Assembly: GCF_000471905.2 (NCBI RefSeq) | Contig: NW_006499776.1 | Coordinates: 3,584,414-3,648,413, forward strand | Length of the DNA: 64,000 bases | Reading direction: 5' to 3' | Source of the DNA: Amborella trichopoda | Taxonomy: Eukaryota; Streptophyta; Magnoliopsida; Amborellales; Amborellaceae | Part shown: positions 55,430-64,000 of the stretch, in pieces | How positions within the stretch are numbered: the stretch's first letter is position 1 | How the letters are laid out: each line of letters starts with the position of its first letter | Program-made: the position numbers and the translations under genes | The notes under the pieces: model-generated | The model's input: the letters and a program-made list of their open reading frames with translations, nothing else | Told to the model about the DNA's origin: nothing | Database searches by the model: none

Positions 55430-56150
55430 TGAGACTGCAGTCCGCCTCTTTGCGATATTGCTTTGTAGAGGCGGGCGCATGCCTTTTATGCTTTGCTTTG
55501 AAGCCTCACAGTCGAAATTATGGTACACCTCTTTGTGATATGGCATTATAGAGGTGGTCGCATGCTATGTTTCGAAACCTCACAGCTGAAACTGTGGTAC
55601 ACCTCTTTAATATACTGCTTTGTAGAGGCGATTGCATACCTTGATGGTTACATGCTTTGCTTTGAAACCTCACAATCAGATCTATGGTACACCTCTTTGT
55701 GATATATGGCTTTGTAGAGGCAATCTCATTCCTCGACGGTTGCACGCTCTGCTTTGAAACCTCACCATCGGAACTATGGTACACCTCTTTGTGATATGGC
55801 TTTGTAGATGCGGGCGCATGCTTTGAAGTGCATGCTATGCTTCAAAGCCTCACAACTGGAACTGTGGTACACCTCTTTGATATATGGCTTTATAGAGGCG
55901 GGCGCATGCTTTGACGGTTGAATGCTATGCTTCGAAGCCTCACAATTGGAACTGTGGTACACCTCTTTGATATATGGCTTTGTAGAGGAGGACACATGCT
56001 TTGATGGTTGCATGCTATGCTACGAAGCCTCATTACTAGAACTGTGGTACACCTCTTTGATATTTGGCTTTATAGAGGCGAGCGCATGCTTTGACACTGG
56101 CATGCTATGCTTCGAAGCCTTAGTTGGAACCGAGGTACACTTTGATTAGG
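55430..56150. repeat. 90-bp tandem repeat, about eight units
   Basis: GGTACACCTCTTTG recurs at about 55523, 55598, 55687, 55779, 55867, 55957, 56047 and 56135 (mostly 88-92 bp apart). Each unit contains CCTCT...AGAGG and GCATGC...GCATGC inverted pairs, for example GCATGC at 56084-56089 and 56100-56105. Open frames on both strands are by-products. Confidence 0.88.
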
Positions 56151-56767
56151 GAGGACACGTCGGAGGGGTGGTGTCCTTTCAACGGGGGCTTCTGAAGAAG
56201 GATGTAGTAGGGGATGTGTACGAGGGTGTCATGCGGTAACCCCATGGAGACATGTAGGAACAGGAAGCAGTTTATAGTCGTGCGAATGGACTATACGTCG
56301 TACAGTTTAACGTCTTGCTATAGGGACGTTTGACATTTTTACTCATGATGACCCGTAGGGGAGGATCAACATGCCCGTCATTTGAGAGTGAGTGCCCCGA
56401 AGGGTTTTTACCACACCCCCTTTATTTTGACAATCTTGCCAATAGTGCCCTTGCGGGTTTTCACTATGCCCATTTTTTTTCTTTTTTGACATATTTTGCC
56501 CATGGTGGACTTTGGGAGTGTACATCAAGTCTGTCACCATTTGTTTTTGATATTTTTTACTCATGACGCCCTTGCGGGTTTTCATCATGTCCAGCTTTCT
56601 TTTTTTTTCTGCAGAAGCACGTTTAATGTCATGCCACCGTGACCATCAATTTGGCATGTTTTAAGGTCATCCTCCGAGACCTCAGGGCATGTTTATGGTA
56701 TTGCTTCCGAGACCGTATGTTGTGTAGTTTAATGACATGCCACTAGGACGTGTGCTATAGTTTAGGG

Positions 56768-57055
56768 TCATATAGCTTGGACCATGTGTGGCACTGGATC
56801 ACATGTGGAATCAGGCCCGAAGTTCAATTTTCCCATGTCTATGAAGTTCTGGATGATGTCCTTGGCGGCACGGCACCCATTAGTGCTATGACCAAGTCTC
56901 CTATGATATTGACAGAAATTGGGCTTGCTTTTCCTTCCAAGTTCCCTCGATCTTTTTGGCACAGGTAGCTCGATCAGCCCCTCTGATAGGAGAGTCTCAC
57001 GCAGCTTGGGGATCATATACTTGTCAAATGAGTAATCCTCATGTCAGCCTTGGCT
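56768..57055 (-). pseudogene. Gag C-terminal finger (element E)
   Basis: Same frame as the Gag below, after two in-frame stops (near 57053 and 57041). EDYSFDKYMIPKLRETLL leads to NFCQYHRRLGHSTNGCRAAK, a CX2HX4HX4C finger of the kind found in Tat Gag, then DIIQNFIDMGKLNF. All four ligands are kept, in contrast to elements F and C. Confidence 0.82.
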
Positions 57056-57895
57056 TCATGAGTGCATGGTATTTGTCATGACAGCTGATAATAGATCATC
57101 GCGGTGCTTGCGTAAACCTTCAATTTGAATGGCCTTGTTGACCATCTTGGCGAATGTAGTGGGCCATGATGAACTGACATAACTTGCCAATTCTGGGTGC
57201 ATCTCGTCTATGCAATACTCTATCTCTTGCAGTTCACCTATTGATGTGGCCAGATTGTGCCACCTTTCAATGTACTCGATCACAGGCTCGTGTGGCTTTT
57301 GTTTCACCTCAAAGAGTTCAAAGAATTGCACTTTCTTTTCTATGTCCCAGAAGCGCTTAAGGAACTCTTCCTCCATTTGTGCCCATGATGAGATTGACCC
57401 TGGTAGTAACCAAGAGTACCATTTGAATGCTGCTCCTGTAAGGGTTCCCATAAATTGCTGAAGCAGTAGGTGCTCATTGTTTGCTGTATTGTCAAAAGCT
57501 GCAACGAAATGGGCTATGTGTTGCAGCGATGAACCAATACCGTCCAACTTGGGGAAATCGAGTCTTTGATAGCCCGGTGGAAATGGAGTTTGGTCAACAT
57601 ATGCTGGGTAAGGCTTTTGATAGTGATTCTGTTCTTCCATCATTGTGATAGTGTACTTTTTCAATGCTTCAGCTACCATGCCTTTCACTAATTCTTAGTT
57701 CCCAACCTGAGTCAATGGGGAAGAGACTGGTAATGAGGGAGGCGAGGGTGGTAGTGGCTCTTCTTTTGATGGTGTTGTTTCGATGATCAGGCAAGGTGCT
57801 TGAGAGATGGTAAAGAGGGCTTGGTGCCCTGAGGGGATATGAGACACCAATACCTCTTGGAGCAAAGTTTCCATTGTTTCATCTTTTGACCTCAT
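57056..57895 (-). pseudogene. Gag, capsid region (element E)
   Basis: On the minus strand a 66-codon piece (57895-57695) with acidic and Pro-rich sequence is followed, after one in-frame stop, by a 210-codon frame from ATG 57688. LDFPKLDGIGSSLQHIAHFV, LLLQQFMGTLTGAAFKWYSW, QMEEEFLKRFWDIEKKVQFF and YIERWHNLATSI belong to the plant retrotransposon Gag capsid domain. It ends with TGA before the finger part. The frame is otherwise well kept, so E is one of the younger elements. Confidence 0.85.
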
Positions 57896-58295
57896 CTCAA
57901 CTTATAATCGCCTTAATGTGGCATTGAGTTGCACAATCTCGTCTCCATAGGATATTAGTACTTCGTCGATCATTATAGCTTCAACAGCTGCAATACTTGA
58001 GGACTATTCTTCTATTTGCCCATTATATGCCTCGGAGCTTACAATCTTGGATTCGACTGCTGCTGCTTCAACAACATCATTGGTGAGGGTCATTGGGGCT
58101 TTCCCTCAAGCCTACTTCATTTTCCAAGGCTTGGGTATCCTCATCATCTAATGAGAATGTGAAACTCTCAAAAGACGATTATGTCATATCATCGTCATTG
58201 AGAGAGCATTTGTCAAGATATCGGAAGAACATGCGATCATCCTCATAAGTAGCCACGACACATTCAAAACATGGAGCCCATATGTGGTCAGCCTC
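57896..58295 (-). pseudogene. Decayed module between upstream ORF and gag (element E)
   Basis: With stops, the minus strand reads DKCSLNDDD and SFESFTFSLDDED (about 58205-58130), which parallels KCALDDGNKVSSYEGFTFPL in the next ORF. It is a further, broken copy of the same acidic module. Confidence 0.55.
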
Positions 58296-58604
58296 CTAAA
58301 GAATCATAGCGTCTTCAGGAGCTGGAGGCACTATTTCATTGGGGTGGTCAGCGAAGGGGATGCTTATCATCTCATCTTCTATTAGGGAATGATTTTCCTT
58401 GAATGAGAGTGACGAGCTCTTGCCAAAGGTAGGAGTCATTGGGTGGATGAGGTCGAGGGATGTCGCCCCATCAGAATTAATCTTTTCATCACCTAACGGG
58501 AATGTGAAACCCTCATAGGATGAGACCTTATTGCCATCGTCAAGAGCGCACTTGCAGCAAGCATGACATGAGGGAAGCATGCAGCTGGCTTTGCGGGGAA
58601 TCAT
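58296..58604 (-). pseudogene. Acidic repeat module ORF (element E)
   Basis: 102 codons, in the same region as and just after the 305-codon ORF. ATSLDLIHPMTPTFGKSSSL and ENHSLIEDEMISIPFADHP are an imperfect copy of SLTLSHPDVLTFDESLSLLF and ESHSPILDEMSCTPPAYSP at the end of that ORF. It is probably the continuation of the same upstream protein after a stop or frameshift. Function unknown. Confidence 0.6.
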
Positions 58605-58616
58605 GGTGCCTTCAGG

Positions 58617-59534
58617 TCATGGAGAAGCCATTTTAGTGGGGCTGTAAGCTGGGGGAGTGCAACTCATCTCATCCAGTATTGGGGAGTGGCTTTCCTCGAA
58701 TAAGAGTGACAAACTCTCATCAAAGGTAAGAACATCTGGATGAGAAAGGGTGAGAGAGGCTATATCATTAGAGTCATTCAGAGGGGATGGGAGTCCATCA
58801 CTTCTCCGAGATTCTAGGGCAAATCTCGATGAAGGCTGGGAGAGGGTGAACCATAGCACAGTCCCATTCTTGCTTATGAGATCGATCTCAAAGATGAGCT
58901 TTTCAGCCCTTTGAAGCAGCTCAAGAGTATCGGTTCTCTTTTCAGTTACATCTTGGGGAGCTAGGATGTTGAGGCAGACTTTGGGAGGAGCAGGTGGACA
59001 ACTTTCATGCATCATGGGAGGAAGACCAGACCCTTCATAATTTGAGCTTTCCACCACTAAGGGGTCATGGGCAACAAACTTGGTGGGTTCAGCTTCTGTC
59101 TCACTTGAGTCACTAGGACTGCTCCGAGGCGGTGCCTTCTTGCTCATCAGGAGTCTAGGGAAAACTGATTCGAGCCTATGAGCTACCCCGAGTTTAGTAT
59201 GCTCGAAGAAGGCTTTGCTCTCGGTGCCCCGACTTGAGAGGGGCTCGGGAGTTTGATCAGGTGATGGCTCAACTGGCTCAGAATTGATGGGGTCACTGGG
59301 GCCAGACTGGCTCTTTGCCTCGTTTGAAGGCTCGCCTTCGCCTAGAGTCAAGCTAGGATCTACATAGATAACTTGCTTCATCATGCCTTGATCAATCCTT
59401 TTAGTGTTCACCTCGTGCCATGCTTTTCCAGCATCGTCCGCATCAAGGGGAATGAGAGTGGGGAAAGGGCTAACATCTTTGAGAGGGAATTCTTCAATCA
59501 CTTTTTCTTCTTTGCCCCTGAGCTGGGTTTTCAA
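58617..59534 (-). CDS. Unrecognised ORF upstream of gag (element E)
   Basis: A 305-codon frame from ATG 59534, between primer site and gag. It is acidic and rich in Ser, Pro and Glu (for example PVEPSPDQTPEPLSSRG), with one less biased segment, TLELLQRAEKLIFEIDLIS. No transmembrane segment or catalytic motif is seen. I recognise no domain. Ogre/Tat elements often carry an extra ORF1 of unknown function at this place, so that is the best description. The C-terminal 50 residues are repeated downstream. It could also be the N-terminal part of a longer Gag. Confidence 0.55.
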   Translation of the reverse strand: MKTQLRGKEEKVIEEFPLKDVSPFPTLIPLDADDAGKAWHEVNTKRIDQGMMKQVIYVDPSLTLGEGEPSNEAKSQSGPSDPINSEPVEPSPDQTPEPLSSRGTESKAFFEHTKLGVAHRLESVFPRLLMSKKAPPRSSPSDSSETEAEPTKFVAHDPLVVESSNYEGSGLPPMMHESCPPAPPKVCLNILAPQDVTEKRTDTLELLQRAEKLIFEIDLISKNGTVLWFTLSQPSSRFALESRRSDGLPSPLNDSNDIASLTLSHPDVLTFDESLSLLFEESHSPILDEMSCTPPAYSPTKMASP

Positions 59535-59889
59535 TGTCTAGATCTTCCGGCCCTATTTCTGGGGTTGACTATGATTTCCCTTCTTCATGGCCAGGTAGTA
59601 TTGGCTTCGAGCAAAGACGAACTGTTCTTCCAACCCATTCACGCAATTGCCCTTGGAATCAGATGGAGTGCTAGATCCATACGTATGTGCACAATGTAAA
59701 GATGTGCTCTGGGCGGGCTGGGGGATTGGCTCGTGTGCGCCGCTTGCAGAAGACCTTCAGTTTACTTGGGGATCAACCCAAGTTCGAGTACTGTGTCTGG
59801 CCTCAAGAGGGCCAGTGCCATGAGCCTGTGGGTGTGATGGAATAGCCGTGTGACCATCCCTCACAGAGTGAGAGGACTAGTGCTGGAAG

Positions 59890-60240
59890 GGGGTACTAAG
59901 AGGTTCCTCCTTGTGTGCTCGGGCAGACCCAGCAACAAGGCTGCCACTAGCAATGCAGTGCATATGCAAAGGGTGTGCATGGACATGTCCAGGAAGAGCC
60001 GAACCTTGACAGTGCCTCTAGGTAACTTGAGGGCTGCTCCAAGTGATGCAGTGGACATGCGAAAGATGTGCAGGGCTAGGTTCAAGAAGACCTAAACCCT
60101 GACAGTGTCTCGAGGTAACCAGAGGGTTTCCTTGAGTGGTGTAATGTGCATGCAAAAGTTGTGCTACAGTGTGCTGAGGTAACTTGCGGGTTGCCCCGAT
60201 GTGTGGCTAGCATGGATGGTTCACTAACTTTGGTGAGTGT
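59890..60240. repeat. 93-bp tandem repeat in E leader
   Basis: Three imperfect units around GACAGTGCCTCTAGGTAAC (60008, 60101 and a degraded third). The rest of the leader (59535-60774) shows no gene I can support. Confidence 0.7.
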
Positions 60241-60774
60241 GTGCGAGGTGGTGTCTTCAGAGCCACCTCCTCCTGGTGTCAAGCCGCTTGTTACAAGGGC
60301 CCAAAGTGATAGAGCATTGGGGGTATCCTCGCGGCGACCTGCCGGAGCAATGAAAGATGAATTGTCTGTCACGGGAGAGGAAGAGACGGCCTCCAAATTA
60401 CCCCAAGCAGTGGGACTAGCAAGTGACGTCGGTAGCAGGGTGCATGCAGAGTGTGGTGACATGCGTACTATTAATGCAAGGTGCGTTGACGGGGGGCCCG
60501 CCAATCCAAGGAGGTAAGGAGTGAGGGACTAGGTCTATCCTCACCTCTATTCAGGTGATGACCTGGGAGCATGACACAGGGTCGATGCTCAGGAAAAAAG
60601 TCGGGAACGAGGTTCATTGATCCTATTCCCGATGAAGACTCACGAGTGTGGGGATTATGAAATCCCTGATTGGGATGTAGGGGTTGAGAAACCCCGAGGA
60701 CAGGTGTGTGTATAGTGAGCTGGAATAAAAAGAAAGGAAGGTCAAACAAGAATGATCCAACGATGGGGTAGAGT

Positions 60775-60793
60775 GTCCCCAATGGAGTCGCCA
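60775..60793 (-). other. Primer-binding site (element E)
   Basis: Minus-strand TGGCGACTCCATTGGGGAC begins three bases after the LTR end (minus strand ...AAAACA). It matches element C's site at 16 or 17 of 19 bases. It fixes the orientation of E and marks 60797 onward as its 5' LTR. Confidence 0.8.
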
Positions 60794-61539
60794 AGCTGTT
60801 TTAGTGCCTTGATCTAGCCCTCCGGGTCAGGCTGACCTGATGGCTTGGTTACGGGTTCGAGATGGACTCGGGACCTGAGGTCGCTCTCTCGGGAACTACG
60901 TAAAGAAGACGCGGGTAGGAGTACCAACCGATGAGACAAGAATTAGGGTCATGAGGCAGGACATACCTCACGTGGGTCTGTGACACACTCGGGTTGGCTC
61001 ACGTGAGCACCCCCTTAGATCACATTAGAAAGCCCCTTGGCCTATGGCCAGTTTGGAGTCGTCTTCCTTGACTTGTTTCTCCTTTCCTGCAAACACGCAC
61101 ACATAAAAAATACAAAGGTGTGGATCATAGGACCCCGCCTTGCTATAAAGAGATAAAGGAGTGAAAATGAGAGAAGAAGTTCGACCAGGCGGTTAGACAG
61201 GCACAATAGCTAGACCAATACGGTGACTGATTGATGGGGCAGCAAGACGGGCACGGTAACTCAGACCGGAACGACGATAATACTACTCAACGGCAAAACC
61301 AACAGCCAGGTCTGATGGCGAGTCTGACGTAGCAGCAAGAGGGGCACGGTAACTCAGACTGGCACAGCGGCAATGCTGCTCGACAACAGGACTGACACAA
61401 CAACATAAGGTTCAGGCTGCCCTCTAGTCAAACAAGCAAGGAAAAGAAAGATAGATGTGAAGACTAGCTTGACCCTTGCTAGGTCTTCCAAAAGAGACAA
61501 AAGCGAAAATAAAAGTGATGATGAAGCAAGGATAATGGA

Positions 61540-61990
61540 AAATGAGTTGAAATAAAAATGAGAGAGATGAATTAAAATAAAATAAGATTTGAAGATGGAG
61601 TTAGGATGAAATAAGAATAAAATGGATTAAAATAAAGTGAAGTAAAGGAAAATTAGATAAAAGGGATGAAATAAAATGAAGTAAATAAAAAGGGTAAGTA
61701 AAATAAAACAAACTAAATGAAATACAATAAAATAAAGTAAAAGGGATGAAGCAAAATAAAATAAAATAAAACAAAGGAGGTAACTAAATGAACTAGAATG
61801 AAAAAAAATAAAGTAGGTAAATAAAATAAAATAGAAGGAGGTAAAATAAAAGGAATAAAATAGAATGAAAATAAAATGAAAGAGGTGAAGATAAAAATAA
61901 AATGGAGCGAAACAAGGTAAAATAAATAACTTATGAGAAGATAAAGATAAAGTCGAATGAAGTGAAAAAAGGTGATAGGAGTAATAAAAA
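61540..61990. repeat. AAAAT-type pentanucleotide-rich tract (LTR E)
   Basis: AAAATAAAATAAAATAAAAC-like sequence; the inverted counterpart of 47300-47970 in LTR G. Confidence 0.85.
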
Positions 61991-63639
61991 AAGAAAAGAA
62001 AGGTGGAATGGAGTATAATACACTAGCTTGATGTGAGAAGATGAAGGAAAAACAAGGGTATGAGGGGACGACAAGGTAAAAAGTGGAGATTGGATGAAAT
62101 AAACAAAACTGAAACGAAATGGAGTAAAACGAAACGAAACGAAACGAGAGAGACGGAAAGAAAGGAGGACGAGATAGAGAAGAAACGGTGAGATGAGTTT
62201 TAGAGAGAGAAAGTGGGAGGCTGTGTGAGAGAGAGTGCTCACTTGGGTTTATGTGGGAAGATTGGGCGAAAACGAAAATCACGAAAAGTTCACTTGAAAA
62301 GAAAACAACGAAAAGGGGAGAGTGAGTGTTTCTTTTGTGGGTTCTAAAGAGAGAAAACGAGAGGTTTTAGAGGGAAGTTCGTGGAGGGCTGGAGGAAGAC
62401 ATAGAGATCAGTGAGAAGATTAAAGAGCAGGGAGAGAAGTGGGGCGACTGAGATAGAGCAACAGAAAGGCTGCAATGGAGTGAGGTGACGAAGAATATGG
62501 TAGCGTCAAAGAGGCTAAGAGCAGGGAACAGTGAGCGAGAGAGATGGAGCTAGTGGGTGAGCGGAAGTGAAAAAGAGAGAAGCAGGCTGGTGCTGATTGT
62601 CACAGGTGAACGAAAGAGGCTGGCCGCAGCAAAGAAGATGGAGAAGAAAGAGGGCGGAGATGGTAGTGACAGGAACTGGAGGAGAAGGCTGAGAGAGACA
62701 GCTGAGGGAAAGTGGCGGAGGTGGCTGAGATGAGGGCGAAGAATGGTAGAAATGGGGTGAGAGAGAGCAGCTATGTGGGAGAGAGGGCAACAGTGGGTTT
62801 TTGCTATTGAATTTAGAGAGACAACAGGCAGCAAGGTTGCTGTGAGCTGGCGGATATGGCAGGTGCAGGAAGAAGAAAGAAAGATGGTCGAGGATGGGAG
62901 GAAAGGGGCAGCATCCAGCTGCCGTCTGATGCGAGAGAGGCAGAGAAGAGGGGAAGCCTGATCGCAGGCAGTTGAGGTGAAGGTGGGAAGGCAAGAACAT
63001 GGTGAATGGCGGAGGTTGGACACAACTGGGGGAAGTCACAGGCGGTTGTCGTTTTTTAGAGAGAGAAAAGGCAACTGCAGCAGGGTGGAGGAAATGGAGG
63101 TGGTGGAGATGTGGCGAAAGAAAGTCCACTACTGAGTTTAGAGTGAGAGAAAACATTGTACGACAATAGGGAAAAATAGGTGAAAGCCCACTACTGAGTT
63201 TAGAGTGAGAGAAAACACTACACGACAATAGGGAAAAATAGGTTGCGCACGGTGTTGGGGAAGATGGGTTACACACGATGATGGGGGAGATAGGTGCACA
63301 CGGTGTTAACACGAAGATGGAGGAGATAGGTGCACACGGTGTTAGGCAAGATGGGTCACACGACGATAAGGTGAAGTTTACACATGACGCTGAGGTTTGT
63401 AGTGCGCACGATGATAGGTAAGATGGGTCCACACGGAATTAAGGTAAAGTGCGCATACGGGGCTGGGGTTTGTTGCGCACACGGCGATAGGTAAGATAGG
63501 TAAGATGGGTGCACACTCCAATAGGTAAAGGTTCACGTGCGGCGAGAGGTAGAGGTTCACGTGCAGCGATAGGTTGTGTTCACGCGCGGTGATGGGATTA
63601 TACTCACTCGCGGTGTTAAAGGAAGAAATATTTGAGGCA

Positions 63640-63990
63640 TAAATATTTGGGGCATGGTAGTTTCACGAAACCACGGACTGTGAGTGGGAAAAGGGAGACA
63701 CGAGGGTGCACCAAGAAAGGGGAATGTGAGGGAAGAGGGAAAAAAGAAGGGAAAAGAGAATGGACAGGAGGGACCATCAGGCAAAGGAAGGAAAAGGTGG
63801 ACCCAAGGGTGCACAGGGATCTGGTGGTCATGCAAGGAATAAAAGGGAAAGAAAAAAGAAAATGGGTGGTCATGCTGGACCACAAGGAGGGAAAGGGGAA
63901 TGTTATGGTCATGAGGGACCATAGGGAGGAGAGAAGAGAGAGATCATGGTCAAGCGAGACCATAAGGGAAGGAAAGATGGAAGAAGAGAA
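63640..63990. repeat. GTGGTC/GACCAC hairpin units in LTR E
   Basis: Units in purine-rich linkers: GTGGTC (63866-63871) with GACCAC (63878-63883), then ATGGTCATGAGGGACCAT and ATGGTCAAGCGAGACCAT further right. Arms change from GTGGTC/GACCAC to ATGGTC/GACCAT together. Confidence 0.78.
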
Positions 63991-64000
63991 GAAGAGTGAA

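Larger units (their letters stand above)
52277..56760 (-). other. Repeat-rich non-coding spacer of element E
   Basis: Between gag and the 3' LTR. It holds three tandem-repeat fields (below) and CATTTTTACTCATG phrases (53370-53520, 56330-56590) shared with element F. No coding domain is recognised; the open frames are under 125 codons and lie across repeats. Confidence 0.65.
50364..64000 (-). mobile_element. Element E: Tat-like element on the minus strand
   Basis: Minus-strand order: 5' LTR (60797 to beyond 64000), primer site, leader, an extra ORF, gag with a CHHC finger, a 4.5-kb repeat-rich spacer, and 3' LTR (50364-52276). No pol domain is visible between gag and the 3' LTR, so it was non-autonomous. 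Left flank GCAGT (50359-50363) is the candidate target duplication; the right one is outside. The two LTRs differ greatly in length, so it is possible that they do not come from one insertion. Confidence 0.75.
60797..64000 (-). mobile_element. 5' LTR of element E, runs off the window
   Basis: On the minus strand the LTR ends at 60797, next to the primer site. Going outward come the conserved 3' module (60797-61090), an A/G-rich region, the AAATA tract, then a long block homologous (inverted) to 45500-47250 of LTR G. A 65-bp direct repeat CCACTACTGAGTTTAGAGTG lies at about 63128 and 63188, and GCACACGGTGTT-type units repeat at 63240-63600. At least 3.2 kb, against 1.9 kb for E's 3' LTR. Open frames of up to 305 codons are not called as genes. 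Confidence 0.78.

Noticed and set aside
62515-63432. 305-codon frame, minus strand, and its counterpart 46386-47237 in LTR G
   Set aside because: Lies in the CT-rich middle of the LTR. The similarity between the two copies is that of LTR DNA, and other frames are equally open; low complexity.

Overview
The window is a stretch of plant nuclear DNA made almost wholly of long-terminal-repeat (LTR) retrotransposons. The evidence is Ty3/gypsy Gag, protease, reverse transcriptase, RNase H, integrase and chromodomain remnants, tRNA-type primer sites, 2-4.5 kb LTRs and 5-bp target duplications. Deep nesting suggests a large, repeat-rich seed-plant genome, but I cannot name the species. I found no cellular gene, tRNA, rRNA or CRISPR array. 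Every polyprotein is broken by stops or frameshifts, and most long open frames elsewhere are low-complexity minisatellites or pyrimidine tracts.

Layout, left to right. (A) 1-11402, + strand: the 3' half of a Tat-lineage element (RT end, RNase H, second archaeal-type RNase H, integrase, repeat-filled 3' UTR, 3' LTR). Its LTR is split by a reverse-oriented solo LTR, H (7961-11327). 11403-12575 is unassigned. (T) 12576-18597, - strand: LTR / 180-bp internal / LTR / 180-bp internal / LTR, bounded by the duplication GAGGA; it is a three-LTR multimer of an element with almost no internal region. (F) about 18640-27390, - strand: a decayed Tat-like element with a Gag zinc-finger ORF. (B) about 27390-36482, + strand: a Tekay/Del-like chromovirus with gag, protease, RT, RNase H, integrase and chromodomain, inserted in F's 5' LTR. 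(C) from 36483, + strand: a Tat-like element inserted in B's 3' LTR, with 5' LTR, primer site, gag and protease. It is interrupted by solo LTR G (43826-48346, duplication ATACC) and cut at 50364 by (E), a - strand Tat-like element with 3' LTR, repeat spacer, gag, an extra ORF upstream of gag, primer site and 5' LTR running off the window.

The nesting gives an insertion order: F, then B, then C, then G and E. H is younger than A's LTR; T is younger than the DNA around it.

The most unusual theme is that the minisatellites in these LTRs and untranslated regions are largely built from short inverted-repeat units. In several arrays the stem sequences differ between units while pairing is kept. 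The clearest cases are the T LTR, where six or seven successive hairpins share a CCGG/CG-loop/CCGG core and linker but have different outer stems, and the 3' UTR of A, where three stem versions differ by paired substitutions. Similar architecture is seen in the Tat-like elements, the chromovirus and T.
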